A DNA stretch of 64,000 bases from Haemophilus parainfluenzae. Lineage in GTDB: Bacteria; Pseudomonadota; Gammaproteobacteria; Enterobacterales; Pasteurellaceae. The stretch spans positions 2,164,072 through 2,228,071 of the forward strand of contig NZ_CP127167.1 in NCBI RefSeq assembly GCF_036288925.1, given 5' to 3'. A model generated the notes under the pieces. It was not told the origin of the DNA. It saw nothing but the letters and a program-made list of their open reading frames with translations, and did no database searches. Both the position numbers and the translations under genes were made by a program. Below, piece by piece: positions 39,079 through 49,791 of the stretch (the first letter of the stretch is position 1; every line of letters begins with the position of its first letter).

Positions 39079-39693
39079 TTACAGATTATTTAATTTCATC
39101 TGCGCCATTTGTTTTTCTAACGGGTTACCGCTTTTTTGTGCATTCTCAAAGCTTGCTTTAGCACCATTCACATCGCCTTTTGCGACTTGAATATCGCCCG
39201 CTAAAAGATCTTTACGCGCGCTAAAGCCTTGGCTTTTCACTTGATTTAGACTTGCTAATGCTGCATCAAATTGACCTTGTTGGAATTGTACGGCAGACAA
39301 ACGAAGCGCTGCAAGAGACGTTAAGATATCATCTTGTGATTGAGCAATCGCTTGTTTTAAGCTATTTTCAGCAGAGGCGTAATCTTGTTTTGCAACGAAA
39401 CCTTTTGCTTCATCGAGTAAGCTAAATACCGCATAGCTGGTTTTATCATGCGCTTTCACAAATTCAGCCACTTTAGCTTGTTGTGCCGCGGCATCTTTGT
39501 TTGCAGTATAAACTAGAGCATCATATTCAGCAGACGCTTGCATGATTTGATTGGCTTGATAAGACTGCCAATAACGCCAGCCCAACATCCCGCCTACACC
39601 AAGAATAAAAGCAGCAATAATGGTTTTGCCATTGTCTTTCCACCATTCTTTTAACTGGTTCAGTTCTTGTTCTTCTTCAATGGTATATGCCAT
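39079..39693 (-). CDS. yfgM: SecYEG-associated chaperone-like protein YfgM
   Basis: YfgM is an ancillary translocon subunit that works with PpiD in the periplasm. The 204-residue protein has a cytoplasmic N-terminus, one membrane segment (IIAAFILGVGGMLGWRYW, about residues 25-42) and a periplasmic TPR-like domain. It follows hisS, as in E. coli and H. influenzae. ppiD is also in this window, at 57-59 kb. Confidence 0.92.
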   Translation of the reverse strand: MAYTIEEEQELNQLKEWWKDNGKTIIAAFILGVGGMLGWRYWQSYQANQIMQASAEYDALVYTANKDAAAQQAKVAEFVKAHDKTSYAVFSLLDEAKGFVAKQDYASAENSLKQAIAQSQDDILTSLAALRLSAVQFQQGQFDAALASLNQVKSQGFSARKDLLAGDIQVAKGDVNGAKASFENAQKSGNPLEKQMAQMKLNNL

Positions 39694-39711
39694 TTTCCTA
39701 TCCTTCTAAAA

Positions 39712-40983
39712 TTAAAATTGGGCTTTCACGTGTTCAATTAAATTGTCCACATCAACGGTTTGCTGATCTGCTGCACCAAGTAAGTGTTTTACCACAACTT
39801 GATTATTTTGCACTTCACTTTCGCCAAGTACAAGGGCTAGAGTCGCACCAGACTTATCTGCGCGTTTAAATTGTTTTTTAAAGTTACCACCGCTGCAATG
39901 CAACATTGTACTTAAGTGCGGTAATTCTGAGCGAAGTTTTTCCGCTAGTTGGAATGCGGCTAATGTTGTACCTTCACCTTGATAAACAACGTAAATATCT
40001 ACCGCACTTTTTACCGGAATCGATTTATTCACTTCTTGAACGAGCAGCACTAAACGCTCTAAGCCCATTGCGAAACCAACACCACTTGTTGCGTGGCCAC
40101 CAAGTTGTTCAACTAAGCCGTCATAGCGTCCACCACCACATACCGTGCCTTGCGCACCTAATGCTGAAGTCACCCATTCAAATACGGTTTTGTTATAATA
40201 GTCTAAACCACGAACCAATTTGGGATTAATTTCATATTGAATACCAACCGCATCTAATAGACCACATAACTGCGCAAAATGCTCGCGACTTTCATCGTCT
40301 AAATAATCCAATAATTTTGGTGCACCGTCCAATACATCTTGTAATGCTTGATTTTTAGTATCCAAAATACGTAAGGGATTTTTTACAAGACGTTCTTTCT
40401 CTTCTTCGCTCATTAAATCTTGGTGATTTTCTAAGAAGGCTACTAATGCAGAACGATAGTTTGCACGTGCTTCTAATGAACCAATAGAATTTAATTGAAG
40501 AGAAACATGTTGATCAATACCTAAGGCTTTCCATAAACGTGCTGTTAAAATAATTAACTCAGCATCAATTTCAGGGGTTGCGATACCAAATACTTCGACA
40601 CCAGCTTGGTGGAATTGACGGTAACGACCTTTTTGTGGACGTTCATGACGGAACATTGGTCCCATATACCATAAACGTTGTTCATTGTTGTAAATCCAAC
40701 CGTGTTCAATCGCAGCACGCACGCATCCTGCCGTACCTTCCGGACGAAGCGTTAATTGTTCATCATTATCCCAGAACGTGTACATCTCTTTTGAGACGAC
40801 ATCTGTGACTTCACCGATTGCACGAGCAAATAATGGCGTACTTTCCACGATTGGCATACGCACTTCTGAATAGCCGTAGCTACTTAAAATTTGGCGAACC
40901 TGCCCCTCAATCCATTGCCAAAGTGGAGATTCAGTTGGGGAACAGTCGTTCATCCCACGAATTGCTTGAATATTTTTTGCCAC
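39712..40983 (-). CDS. hisS: Histidyl-tRNA synthetase
   Basis: This class II enzyme charges tRNA-His. The 423-residue protein begins [15 protein letters not shown]. Motif 2 is [18 protein letters not shown], the HisA-type motif [15 protein letters not shown] is present, and motif 3 is [13 protein letters not shown]-terminal anticodon-binding domain follows. The gene is 9 bp downstream of ispG. Confidence 0.97.
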   Translation of the reverse strand: MAKNIQAIRGMNDCSPTESPLWQWIEGQVRQILSSYGYSEVRMPIVESTPLFARAIGEVTDVVSKEMYTFWDNDEQLTLRPEGTAGCVRAAIEHGWIYNNEQRLWYMGPMFRHERPQKGRYRQFHQAGVEVFGIATPEIDAELIILTARLWKALGIDQHVSLQLNSIGSLEARANYRSALVAFLENHQDLMSEEEKERLVKNPLRILDTKNQALQDVLDGAPKLLDYLDDESREHFAQLCGLLDAVGIQYEINPKLVRGLDYYNKTVFEWVTSALGAQGTVCGGGRYDGLVEQLGGHATSGVGFAMGLERLVLLVQEVNKSIPVKSAVDIYVVYQGEGTTLAAFQLAEKLRSELPHLSTMLHCSGGNFKKQFKRADKSGATLALVLGESEVQNNQVVVKHLLGAADQQTVDVDNLIEHVKAQF

Positions 40984-40992
40984 GAGTCTTCC

Positions 40993-42099
40993 TTAAATAA
41001 TTCGATTTTTTGGATCTTGTTGTGCAACTTTGGCACGAATTTTTGCTTCTAATTGGTCAATAATCGCGTCGTTATCGAAACGTTCTTTTTGACGCTCGCC
41101 ATCTAAATAATAGCCACTTTTCTTATTACCACCGGTAACACCTAGGTCAGACACTAATGCTTCACCTGGACCATTTACCACACAACCAATAATAGACACA
41201 TCCATTGGGGTAATAATATCTTCTAAACGTTGCTCCAGTGCATTCACCGTGCCGATCACATCAAACTCTTGGCGAGAGCAAGTTGGACAAGCAATAAAGT
41301 TAATCCCGCGAGAACGAATACGTAACGATTTCAAAATATCAAAACCAACTTTGATTTCTTCTACAGGATCGGCAGCTAAAGAGACACGTAAGGTATCACC
41401 AATGCCTTCTGCTAACAACATTCCTAATCCAATGGCTGATTTCACTGAACCCGCACGTGCACCACCCGCTTCTGTAATACCTAAATGTAATGGCTGTTTA
41501 ATGGCTTTGGCGAGTAAACGGTAAGATTCCACCGCGAGAAAGACATCGGATGCTTTTACGCTCACCTTAAATTGATCAAAGTTTAAACGATCTAAAATCT
41601 CAACATGGCGTAAGGCTGATTCTAATAAGGCTTCTGGTGTTGGTTCACCAAATTTCTCTTGGATATCTTTTTCTAATGAGCCTGCATTGACACCGATACG
41701 GATCGGGATATTTTTATCACGCGCACAATCCACCACAGCACGAATACGATCTTCACGACCGATATTGCCTGGATTAATACGTAAGCAATCCACCCCATAT
41801 TCAGCGACTTTTAACGCAATGCGATAGTCGAAATGAATATCTGCCACTAATGGCACATTCACTTGTTGTTTAATGATTTTAAAGGCTTCGGCGGCATCCA
41901 TAGTTGGCACAGAAACGCGCACAATATCTGCACCGACACGTTCCAAAGATTTAATCTGCGCAACGGTTGCTTCAACATCAGTTGTGCGAGTATTTGTCAT
42001 GGATTGTACGGCAATCGGTGCATCTCCACCGATTGGTACATTGCCCACATAAATTTTTGTCGATTCACGACGTTTGATCGTAGGTTTTACTGCTGACAT
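40993..42099 (-). CDS. ispG: 4-hydroxy-3-methylbut-2-enyl-diphosphate synthase IspG
   Basis: IspG is an iron-sulfur enzyme of the MEP isoprenoid pathway. The 368-residue protein has a TIM-barrel N-terminal part ([19 protein letters not shown]). The 4Fe-4S cysteines lie in [12 protein letters not shown] and [11 protein letters not shown]. It lies between rodZ and hisS in the conserved order. Confidence 0.97.
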   Translation of the reverse strand: MSAVKPTIKRRESTKIYVGNVPIGGDAPIAVQSMTNTRTTDVEATVAQIKSLERVGADIVRVSVPTMDAAEAFKIIKQQVNVPLVADIHFDYRIALKVAEYGVDCLRINPGNIGREDRIRAVVDCARDKNIPIRIGVNAGSLEKDIQEKFGEPTPEALLESALRHVEILDRLNFDQFKVSVKASDVFLAVESYRLLAKAIKQPLHLGITEAGGARAGSVKSAIGLGMLLAEGIGDTLRVSLAADPVEEIKVGFDILKSLRIRSRGINFIACPTCSRQEFDVIGTVNALEQRLEDIITPMDVSIIGCVVNGPGEALVSDLGVTGGNKKSGYYLDGERQKERFDNDAIIDQLEAKIRAKVAQQDPKNRII

Positions 42100-42117
42100 T
42101 TTTTCGTAAATTATTCG

Positions 42118-43140
42118 TTAAGGTTTTGGTAATTTAAATTTAGCCACTCGGCCATCAACTGTAAGCGGATACGCTTCGCCTTTATAAGTAATGCGCACGT
42201 TACCTGGCGCCCCAATAATTAACGCATATTTATCACCATTAAAGGTTAAGTTCTCACCTTGTTTATATTCTTTTTGCGCTAATACTTTACGGTTTTGGTC
42301 TTTCACACTAATCCAACTTGAATTTTTCGTGATCTCAATAACGAGATCGCCTTTCGCTGTAGTTTGAGCTTCAGAAATAGCAGGATTTTCAACCGCACTT
42401 TGTATATCTGGTATAGTTTTCTCTGTTGTTGGTTCTGTATTAGGTAACGTTTGTTCCACAACCGCTGCTTGAGCTTGTTCAACAGTAGGCGCTGAAGTTG
42501 CTGCGGTTGAAACATCTGCGTTTACTGTTTTAGCTTGATTTTCTTGAGTCGTTGAAACAACTGGTTCAACAACGGCATTATTTGTTGCTTCCGTTACAGA
42601 CGCAGTTTTATTGGTTGACACAGTAGGATGGCTATTTACCACGACAGGAATTTCATTCAAATGAGTTACCGGCACTTCTGCTGTTTTTTCTTTTTCAACG
42701 TAAGTTTGCACTAAATTATCACGCTCTTCATTTGATTTTTGATAATTTTGCCACCACCATAATGCGGTCATTCCAACCACAATAAGTAAAACAAGCGAAG
42801 TTAATAACCCAACCCAGCGACCATGAGGAGCATATTGATTAACTGAACGCATTGTCCGCATATTTTTATCTAAATCATTTTTAGGTACTTCACCAAAATC
42901 TAAATTTGCCCATTCGCTTTCAGGAATACGCAAAAATTTAGTATAGCTACGAAGATAACCCTTTAGAAAAGTAGCAGGTACATTTTTTTGTACAAACTCA
43001 TTATTCTCTAACTTTTCTAAAATATTTGGACGTAAAGACGTTGCTTTTGCTACATCTTCTAAAGATAAGTTTAAGGATTCTCGCGTCTTGCGAAGTTTAT
43101 CACCAAAGGATATTTCGATTGGTTCGACAATTGTATTCAT
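42118..43140 (-). CDS. rodZ: Cytoskeleton protein RodZ
   Basis: RodZ links MreB to the cell-wall elongation machinery. From ATG 43140 (340 aa) the protein has an N-terminal helix-turn-helix domain (SFGDKLRKTRESLNLSLEDVAK), a membrane segment near residues 110-130 (LLTSLVLLIVVGMTALWWW), and a long Thr/Gln/Pro-rich periplasmic linker. The C-terminal DUF4115 domain includes SWISVKDQNRKVLAQKEY. A GTG two codons earlier is an alternative start. Confidence 0.93.
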   Translation of the reverse strand: MNTIVEPIEISFGDKLRKTRESLNLSLEDVAKATSLRPNILEKLENNEFVQKNVPATFLKGYLRSYTKFLRIPESEWANLDFGEVPKNDLDKNMRTMRSVNQYAPHGRWVGLLTSLVLLIVVGMTALWWWQNYQKSNEERDNLVQTYVEKEKTAEVPVTHLNEIPVVVNSHPTVSTNKTASVTEATNNAVVEPVVSTTQENQAKTVNADVSTAATSAPTVEQAQAAVVEQTLPNTEPTTEKTIPDIQSAVENPAISEAQTTAKGDLVIEITKNSSWISVKDQNRKVLAQKEYKQGENLTFNGDKYALIIGAPGNVRITYKGEAYPLTVDGRVAKFKLPKP

Positions 43141-43207
43141 AAGCACCCAAACAAAAATGGAAAACTAAATGCTAAATTCTAAAGTCGAAAGGGGCTTTTG
43201 GCAATGA

Positions 43208-43750
43208 TTATTTGAGTGAACGGAGCTTTTCCGCTCTAGAAGGATCAACTTGGCGTAATTTCTCCAATGCCTGTTGATAAGCATCGGTTTGTTTTCCGGC
43301 AAAAGCACAAAGTGCCATGTTTTCGTAGGTATCTGCTTGATGATAATAATTTGGTGCAGCGAGTGCCGCATTAAATTGTGAATAAGCTTGTTCAAACTCA
43401 CCTTGCCCACATAGAAATGCACCAAAGTTGTTATACACATCGCCTTGCTTATCATCTAACTTAATCGCCAGTAAATAAGCTTGCTTCGCTTTTTCCGTAT
43501 CGCCTTGTAATTGATAAAAATGCGCAAGTGCCGAGTGCACAAGATAATAGCGTTCATCATGTTCAAAGGCTTTATCTAAGTTAAGTTTTGCTTGAACAAA
43601 ATCCTCTTGTTGCAGATAGCCTAATGCCAATTCAACGCGCGCTTTTGCTGCTTGTTGTTTATTAAAATCAACAGAAGACTGAGAGACGCAAGCAGAAAAA
43701 ACAAAAGGAAAAATGACCGCACTTAGAATGTTAATTGGGATTAATTTCAT
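43208..43750 (-). CDS. pilW: TPR lipoprotein, PilW/PilF type
   Basis: The family acts as pilotin or assembly factor for type IV pili, which in Haemophilus also serve DNA uptake. The 180-residue protein has a lipobox, FVFSAC (about residue 20), followed by four TPR units (for example YNNFGAFLCGQGEFEQAYSQF). It lies upstream of rodZ and downstream of rlmN, the order in H. influenzae (HI0365-HI0367). Confidence 0.85.
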   Translation of the reverse strand: MKLIPINILSAVIFPFVFSACVSQSSVDFNKQQAAKARVELALGYLQQEDFVQAKLNLDKAFEHDERYYLVHSALAHFYQLQGDTEKAKQAYLLAIKLDDKQGDVYNNFGAFLCGQGEFEQAYSQFNAALAAPNYYHQADTYENMALCAFAGKQTDAYQQALEKLRQVDPSRAEKLRSLK

Positions 43751-43819
43751 CTTATCACTCCTCTATCTTATCACTCTTAGCTAGACCATTTTCCCTTTAC
43801 AAGTATTGCTATATTTAGC

Positions 43820-44968
43820 TTAGTTAACCGCTTTTACGTCAATACCTTCGCCAAACTTACGTTTCATTGCTGTACGTTTGGTTCGGTCGATCACATCTCC
43901 TGCCAACTGACCACAAGCGGCATCAATATCATCACCACGAGTTTTGCGTACAATCACCGTAAAACCGTATTCCATTAATGTTTTTTGGAAACGATCGACA
44001 CGGCTATTTGAGCTTTTACCATAAGGCGCTTCTGGGAACGGGTTCCATGGGATCAAATTAATTTTACATGGGGTATTCTTTAATACTTTGGCTAATTGAT
44101 GCGCATGCTCTGTGCCATCATTCACATGATCTAATAACACATATTCAATAGTCACTTTACCATGGTTAGCATTTGATACTTCTAAGTATCTATGCACCGA
44201 ATCCATCAACATCTTGATGTTATATTTTTTATTGATCGGCATAATTTCATCGCGCAACTCATCGTTCGGTGCGTGAAGTGAAATCGCTAATGCCACATCA
44301 ATCTTATCACGTAACATATCGAGTGCTGGCACGACACCAGAAGTAGATAACGTCACGCGTCTTTTCGATAACCCATACGCGAAATCATCCAGCATAATTT
44401 CCATCGCGGGTACAACATTGGCCACATTTAGTAATGGCTCACCCATGCCCATCATCACCACATTGGTAATCGGACGAACACCCGTCACACCAAAATTACC
44501 GATAATTTTTGATGCACGCCAAACCTGCCCAATAATTTCAGACACCGTTAAATTACGGTTAAAGCCTTGCTGTGCTGTCGAACAAAAAGTACAAGCTAAC
44601 GCACAGCCTACTTGAGAAGAGACACAAAGCGTTGCGCGATCTGCTTCAGGAATATAGACCGTTTCAACTTGCTGTTCACCTACCTGCATCGCCCATTTAA
44701 TGGTACCATCCGCAGAGCGTTGCTCAACCGCCACTTCTGGCGCTTTAATTTCCGCGACCGCTTTTAATTTTTCTCGTAATTTTTTATTAATATTGGTCAT
44801 ATTGTCGAAGTTATCTTCGCCAAAATGATAAATCCATTTCACTAATTGATCCGCACGAAATGGTTTCTCGCCTAATTCAGCAAAAAACTCACGCATCTGC
44901 TGACGCGTTAAATCCATTAAGTTAATCTTTTTTGTATTCGTTTCGGATAAAAGGGGTTGTTCTAACAT
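43820..44968 (-). CDS. rlmN: Dual-specificity RNA methyltransferase RlmN
   Basis: RlmN methylates C2 of A2503 in 23S rRNA and A37 in some tRNAs. The 382-residue radical-SAM protein has the cluster motif CALACTFC, the GMGEP motif in [10 protein letters not shown], and the catalytic methylated-cysteine region [11 protein letters not shown] precedes the ATG by a short spacer. Confidence 0.96.
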   Translation of the reverse strand: MLEQPLLSETNTKKINLMDLTRQQMREFFAELGEKPFRADQLVKWIYHFGEDNFDNMTNINKKLREKLKAVAEIKAPEVAVEQRSADGTIKWAMQVGEQQVETVYIPEADRATLCVSSQVGCALACTFCSTAQQGFNRNLTVSEIIGQVWRASKIIGNFGVTGVRPITNVVMMGMGEPLLNVANVVPAMEIMLDDFAYGLSKRRVTLSTSGVVPALDMLRDKIDVALAISLHAPNDELRDEIMPINKKYNIKMLMDSVHRYLEVSNANHGKVTIEYVLLDHVNDGTEHAHQLAKVLKNTPCKINLIPWNPFPEAPYGKSSNSRVDRFQKTLMEYGFTVIVRKTRGDDIDAACGQLAGDVIDRTKRTAMKRKFGEGIDVKAVN

Positions 44969-45269
44969 AAAGCCTCGTTATTACACATTACGGCGATGAT
45001 GTTACTCAGAATTGAGCAACAAAAAATTCGCATATTAAAAATGAGCCGAGATTTTACAGATTTACCGACAGATAAGCTAGCAGATTTAAAAAACAACGAA
45101 AATTTTGACCGCACTTATTTGCGATCCGCATCGCAAAAATCAAAAAAACAAAAGAAAAAAGTGCGGTTAAAAAACTTCGAATTTTTTATCTTTCATACAT
45201 CCCAAACCCCTACAAAAACTGATAGAATGTGCACTTCGTTTTATTCTCTGAGTTAGCTATATTGAAGAT
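44969..45269. other. Intergenic region between rlmN and pbpG with diverging USS pair
   Basis: No convincing gene. An open frame at 44996-45256 starts on rlmN leader sequence, is Lys-rich and low-complexity, and looks non-coding. The region holds ACCGCACTT near 45109 and AAGTGCGGT near 45160, about 50 bp apart (too far for a tight hairpin), and a TAGAAT box at 45223-45228 that may be the pbpG -10. Confidence 0.55.
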
Positions 45270-46145
45270 ATGTTAAAAAAAGTTCTTTCTGTATTGTGTT
45301 TAGTACCCGCAGTCGCAACGGCACAATCTTATATCGTATATGATTTCACCCATGATCGCGTGCTCGAAAGTAGCTCACCTAATCATGTGCAACCTATCGC
45401 ATCTGTCACCAAATTAATGACGGCGAATGTGTTTCTTGAAAATAATCGAAACACAAACTGTACAGCCTCAATTACAGACGATGATTTCGATTACATCAAA
45501 GGCACTCATACAAAATTACCTAAATATACGCCAATTTCTTGTAATGAATTGTTAAAAGCAATGCTCGTTCATTCTGATAACTATGCTGCCCATGCACTTT
45601 CTCGCTCTGCGGGCATGAGTCGTTTGCAATTTATTCAAAAAATGAATGAGAAAGCGAGAGAATTAGGTATGCGCTCTACCCGCTTTTCAGATAGCTCAGG
45701 TTTATCTGACAGTAACATTTCAAGTGTGATGGATCTGGTTAAATTGGCTAAATACTCTCTTAACAAAGCACAAATCAAAAACATCTCGAATATGCCAAGT
45801 GCTTTCATTCAAGCAGGCGGACGCAGTGTTTTTGTTAAAAACACCAATAAATTAGTGCGTGAAGAAGTGTTTGATGCGGCAATTAATAAAACTGGTTACA
45901 TTCGCGAATCTGGCTATAATTTAGTCTTTGTGAATAAAAATCCATGTAATCGCGCGACCATTGGGGTGATCAGTTTAAATAACCATTCATCTGCGTTTCG
46001 TACTAACTTTACTAAAGGAAAATTGGAACAATACGGTTGTATCGCAGGGCGTAGCATGCACAACTTTACTGTTGATGAAGCCCAATATGAAGAAGGCTAT
46101 GATGAAGCGGGTATGGATCGCCTAATTCAACAAGTTGGTGGTTAA
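45270..46145 (+). CDS. pbpG: D-alanyl-D-alanine endopeptidase PbpG (PBP7)
   Basis: PBP7 cleaves peptidoglycan cross-links in the periplasm. The 291-residue protein has a signal peptide (residues 1-18), the catalytic SxxK motif S45-V-T-K48, SDN at 102-104 and KTG at 207-209. Four cysteines could form disulfides. The gene is divergent from rlmN, as in H. influenzae. Confidence 0.92.
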   Translation: MLKKVLSVLCLVPAVATAQSYIVYDFTHDRVLESSSPNHVQPIASVTKLMTANVFLENNRNTNCTASITDDDFDYIKGTHTKLPKYTPISCNELLKAMLVHSDNYAAHALSRSAGMSRLQFIQKMNEKARELGMRSTRFSDSSGLSDSNISSVMDLVKLAKYSLNKAQIKNISNMPSAFIQAGGRSVFVKNTNKLVREEVFDAAINKTGYIRESGYNLVFVNKNPCNRATIGVISLNNHSSAFRTNFTKGKLEQYGCIAGRSMHNFTVDEAQYEEGYDEAGMDRLIQQVGG

Positions 46146-46214
46146 TCATTTCAAAAAGAGCGGTCAATTTTGCACAAAATTTTCCGCTTTTTAATTTTAA
46201 TCACCTATCGATTT

Positions 46215-46257
46215 GATAATTATTTTCATTTAAAAAGCTTGTAAAAAATGATATTAT
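46215..46257 (+). promoter_or_regulatory. Fur box and promoter of the metal ABC operon
   Basis: GATAATTATTTTCATTTAA (46215-46233) matches 13 of 19 positions of the Fur consensus. It overlaps a -35-like TTTAAA (46229-46234), which is 17 bp from TATTAT (46252-46257). Repression by Fur-iron is therefore likely. Confidence 0.6.
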
Positions 46258-46298
46258 TATGCAGAATGCTAATTCATCATTATTTTTAAGGAAATCTC

Positions 46299-47180
46299 AT
46301 GAAACATTTATTTAAAAGCCTATCTGTTATCGCTCTAGGTTTAGCAGCTTTACAAGCCGAAGCGAAATTTAAAGTGGTGACCACATTTACGGTTATTCAG
46401 GATATCGCACAAAATGTTGCGGGCGATGCCGCGACGGTGGAATCTATCACCAAACCTGGTGCAGAAATTCACGAGTATGAACCGACCCCTAAAGATATTG
46501 TAAAAGCTCAATCTGCTGATTTAATTTTATGGAACGGATTAAATTTAGAGCGTTGGTTTGAGCGTTTCTTCCAAAATATCAAAGATAAACCAGCCGTTGT
46601 GGTAACCGAAGGCGTCACGCCACTTTCTATTTATGAAGGCCCTTATAAAGATGCCCCTAACCCACACGCTTGGATGTCGCCATCTAATGCGTTGATTTAT
46701 GTCGAAAATATCAAAAATGCATTAGTTAAATACGATCCGCAAAATGCTGATACTTATCAAAAAAATGCAGCGGCGTATGCAGAAAAAATCAAACAGCTCG
46801 ATAAACCTTTACGTGAAAAACTCTCACAGATTCCTGCCGACCAACGTTGGTTAGTGACTAGTGAAGGCGCCTTTAGTTATTTAGCGAAAGATTACGATCT
46901 CAAAGAAGGCTATTTATGGCCAATTAACGCTGAACAACAAGGTACGCCTCAACAAGTGCGTAAACTTATCGATTTAGTGAAAAAAAATCACATTCCAGTG
47001 GTATTTAGTGAAAGTACCGTGTCAGCCAAACCTGCTCAACAGGTAGCGAAAGAAAGCGGTGCTAAGTACGGCGGCGTACTTTATGTCGATTCCCTTTCTG
47101 CTGCTGATGGCCCTGTACCAACTTATATTGACTTACTGAATGTCACTGTATCCACCATAGTCAAAGGATTTGAAAAATAA
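46299..47180 (+). CDS. yfeA: Periplasmic iron/manganese-binding protein (YfeA/SitA type)
   Basis: The 293-residue cluster A-I solute-binding protein has a signal peptide ([15 protein letters not shown]). Metal ligands are expected in [21 protein letters not shown], the Glu in FSEST and the Asp in YVDSLS, all present. Homologues in Pasteurellaceae (HI0362), Yersinia (YfeA) and Salmonella (SitA) bind Fe2+ and Mn2+. It is the first gene of a four-gene operon behind a Fur box. Zinc specificity is less likely, because no His-rich loop is present. Confidence 0.9.
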   Translation: MKHLFKSLSVIALGLAALQAEAKFKVVTTFTVIQDIAQNVAGDAATVESITKPGAEIHEYEPTPKDIVKAQSADLILWNGLNLERWFERFFQNIKDKPAVVVTEGVTPLSIYEGPYKDAPNPHAWMSPSNALIYVENIKNALVKYDPQNADTYQKNAAAYAEKIKQLDKPLREKLSQIPADQRWLVTSEGAFSYLAKDYDLKEGYLWPINAEQQGTPQQVRKLIDLVKKNHIPVVFSESTVSAKPAQQVAKESGAKYGGVLYVDSLSAADGPVPTYIDLLNVTVSTIVKGFEK

Positions 47181-48076
47181 TGACTGAACTGTCCGCTTCT
47201 ATTTCCGTTAATGACGTAACCGTGCGTTACAACAACGGGCACACTGCAATTTATGATGTTACCTTTGCATTACAAGGGGGAACCATCTGTGCTCTTGTCG
47301 GCGTAAATGGGAGCGGAAAATCAACGCTATTCAAAAGCATCATGGGCTTAATTAAACCACAACAAGGCAATATTTCGCTTTGTGGTTTGCCAATTAATCG
47401 AGCTTTGAAACAAAATTTGGTTGCCTATGTGCCGCAAGCGGAAGAAGTCGATTGGCAATTTCCAGTCTCCGTTTATGATGTTGTCATGATGGGACGCTAC
47501 GGCTACATGAATTTTCTACGTATTCCAAAGGCTGAAGACAAACAAAAAGTGCTCGAAGCGATGCAACGGGTAAACATCGAGCATTTAGCTGAACGACAAA
47601 TCGGCGAGCTTTCTGGTGGACAGAAAAAACGCGTATTTTTGGCTCGAGCATTAGCACAGCAAAGTAAGATTATCTTACTCGATGAGCCTTTTACGGGTGT
47701 GGATGTTAAAACTGAAAATGCGATTGTGGAACTCCTTCGCCAATTACGTGCTGAAGGCCATTTAATTTTAGTCTCTACCCACAATTTAGGCTCTGTACCA
47801 GACTTCTGTGACCAAGTGGTGATGATTAACCGTACTGTGATTGCAGCCGGTAAAACGGAAGATACATTTAATCAGCATAATTTGGAAAAAGTCTTTGGTG
47901 GTGTATTACGACACATCAAATTATTAGGTGAAGATCTGCATAATGATGAAGATAAACGTGCGGTAACCGTTCTCACAGATGATGAACGTCCCGTTGTCTT
48001 CTATGGCGAAACCAAAAATGATCCGCCTGCAACGGCTGTTAAATCCTGTCGTCTGCCTCCGTCTGACAAGGAATAA
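47180..48076 (+). CDS. yfeB: Metal ABC transporter ATP-binding protein (YfeB type)
   Basis: The 298-residue ABC ATPase has Walker [11 protein letters not shown], signature [13 protein letters not shown] and Walker [12 protein letters not shown]. It overlaps the yfeA stop by one base. The C-terminal extension after about residue 250 is typical of this group. Confidence 0.92.
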   Translation: MTELSASISVNDVTVRYNNGHTAIYDVTFALQGGTICALVGVNGSGKSTLFKSIMGLIKPQQGNISLCGLPINRALKQNLVAYVPQAEEVDWQFPVSVYDVVMMGRYGYMNFLRIPKAEDKQKVLEAMQRVNIEHLAERQIGELSGGQKKRVFLARALAQQSKIILLDEPFTGVDVKTENAIVELLRQLRAEGHLILVSTHNLGSVPDFCDQVVMINRTVIAAGKTEDTFNQHNLEKVFGGVLRHIKLLGEDLHNDEDKRAVTVLTDDERPVVFYGETKNDPPATAVKSCRLPPSDKE

Positions 48077-48079
48077 GTC

Positions 48080-48931
48080 ATGCTTGAATATTTACTGGAA
48101 CCTTTCTCCTATGAATATATGCAAAAAGCCATGTGGATAAGTGCCACAGTTGGTGGCATTTGTGCCTTTCTTTCTGCCTATTTAATGTTGAAAGGTTGGT
48201 CATTAATTGGCGACGCGCTCTCTCATTCCGTGGTTCCGGGTGTGGCGATAGCTTATGCCTTTTCACTCCCCTATGCTTTAGGTGCTTTTTTTGCCGGCAT
48301 TTTGGCCGCACTTTCCATTTTATGGATCAAATCCATTTCTAAACTCAAAGAAGATGCCGTTATCGGCTTTATTTTTAGTACCTTTTTTGCCTTAGGTTTA
48401 CTGATCATTTCCTTGAATCCGACCTCGATAAATGTGCAAAACATCATTCTCGGCAATATCCTCGGGATTGCTGATGAAGATATTTATCAAGTAGCCATTA
48501 TTATGTTGATTTGCTTGGTCTTATTGCTTATTTTTTGGAAGGATCTATTGCTGATTTTCTTTGATGAAACGCAAGCAATTACAGTTGGACTTTCACCACT
48601 GTTTTACAAAGTTCTCTTTTTTACACTCTTGAGTGCTTGTGTCGTTGCGGCATTACAAACTGTCGGGGCGATTTTAGTGATTGCGATGGTAATAACACCA
48701 GGCGCAACCGCCTATTTACTTACTGACAAGTTCAAAACGCTGATCAAAATTGCCGTAGCATTAGGCGGAATCACTGGTTTCGTCGGTGTTTATTTAAGCT
48801 ATTATCTGGATGGTGCAACAGGTGGTGTCATCGTAACATTACAAACATTGTTATTTTTATTGGCTTTTCTATTCTCGCCTAAATACGGATTAATCAGTCA
48901 AAAACGGCGTAAGGTGGTGGATTATGACTGA
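48080..48931 (+). CDS. yfeC: Metal ABC transporter permease (YfeC type)
   Basis: The 283-residue ABC-3 family permease has eight to nine hydrophobic segments and the motif LKGWSLIGDALSHSVVPGV that contacts the ATPase. It begins 3 bp after yfeB and overlaps yfeD by 8 bp. It pairs with YfeD as a heterodimer. Confidence 0.92.
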   Translation: MLEYLLEPFSYEYMQKAMWISATVGGICAFLSAYLMLKGWSLIGDALSHSVVPGVAIAYAFSLPYALGAFFAGILAALSILWIKSISKLKEDAVIGFIFSTFFALGLLIISLNPTSINVQNIILGNILGIADEDIYQVAIIMLICLVLLLIFWKDLLLIFFDETQAITVGLSPLFYKVLFFTLLSACVVAALQTVGAILVIAMVITPGATAYLLTDKFKTLIKIAVALGGITGFVGVYLSYYLDGATGGVIVTLQTLLFLLAFLFSPKYGLISQKRRKVVDYD

Positions 48932-49757
48932 GATGTTCGCCATTTTCGTTGAGCCATTTCAATTTGCCTTTATGCAAAATGCGCTACTCACCGCATTAGT
49001 AGTTGCGGTTATTTGTGCACTACTCTCCTGCTATTTGGTCTTGAAAGGGTGGTCATTAATGGGTGATGCCATTTCTCATGCTGTCCTACCTGGCATTGTC
49101 TTAGCTTTTCTAGCGGGTATTCCATTAGTGATTGGTGCCTTTGTCTCTGGAATTGCCTGTGCCTTAGGTGTCGGTTATTTAAAAGAAAACAGCCGTATCA
49201 AAGAAGATACCGCAATGGGGATTGTATTTTCAGGGATGTTTGCCATTGGGTTGGTGCTGTTCACTAAAATCCAAACCTCACAACATCTCACACACATCTT
49301 ATTCGGTAACGTATTGGGTGTAAGCAGACAAGAGCTGATTCAAACGGCTATTATCGCCTTGATTATTTTTATTTTGCTTGGCTTAAAGCGTCGTGATTTT
49401 CTGCTTTATTGCTTTGATCCTAGCCATGCTCGCGTTGCGGGGCTCTCGCCGAAATTACTGCACTATGGCTTGCTCACATTACTCGCGCTCACCATTGTGA
49501 GTACGATGCAAGTCGTTGGGGTTATTTTGGTTGTAGCGATGCTAATTGCGCCTGGCATCACCGCACTAACCCTGACGAATCGCTTCGACAAGATGCTTGT
49601 TATCGCGATCATCAGTGCTGTAACTGCAAGTCTACTAGGCGTGCTACTTAGCTATCATTTTGATGCGTCCACGGGCGCATGTATTATTTTGCTACAAGCA
49701 GCGTTCTTCTTGCTCGCACTGATTTATAGCAAAATAAAAGTGCGGTTAAATTTCTAA
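48924..49757 (+). CDS. yfeD: Metal ABC transporter permease (YfeD type)
   Basis: The 277-residue ABC-3 permease is similar to YfeC (LKGWSLMGDAISHAVLPGIV). It is the last gene of the operon and carries a USS at its 3' end. A terminator follows. The adjacent downstream DNA is the edge of the ars island. Confidence 0.92.
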   Translation: MTEMFAIFVEPFQFAFMQNALLTALVVAVICALLSCYLVLKGWSLMGDAISHAVLPGIVLAFLAGIPLVIGAFVSGIACALGVGYLKENSRIKEDTAMGIVFSGMFAIGLVLFTKIQTSQHLTHILFGNVLGVSRQELIQTAIIALIIFILLGLKRRDFLLYCFDPSHARVAGLSPKLLHYGLLTLLALTIVSTMQVVGVILVVAMLIAPGITALTLTNRFDKMLVIAIISAVTASLLGVLLSYHFDASTGACIILLQAAFFLLALIYSKIKVRLNF

Positions 49758-49763
49758 ATAAAA

Positions 49764-49791
49764 AAAGCTAACAGAGATGTTAGCTTTTTTA
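49764..49791 (+). terminator. Terminator after yfeD
   Basis: AAAAAGCTAAC and GTTAGCTTTTT form an 11-bp stem with loop AGAGAT, with flanking A and T runs. Confidence 0.85.

Noticed and set aside
44996..45256. Open frame of 86 codons between rlmN and pbpG
   Set aside because: It starts in the rlmN leader, has Lys-rich low-complexity sequence, includes two USS cores and has no ribosome-binding sequence or recognisable domain.
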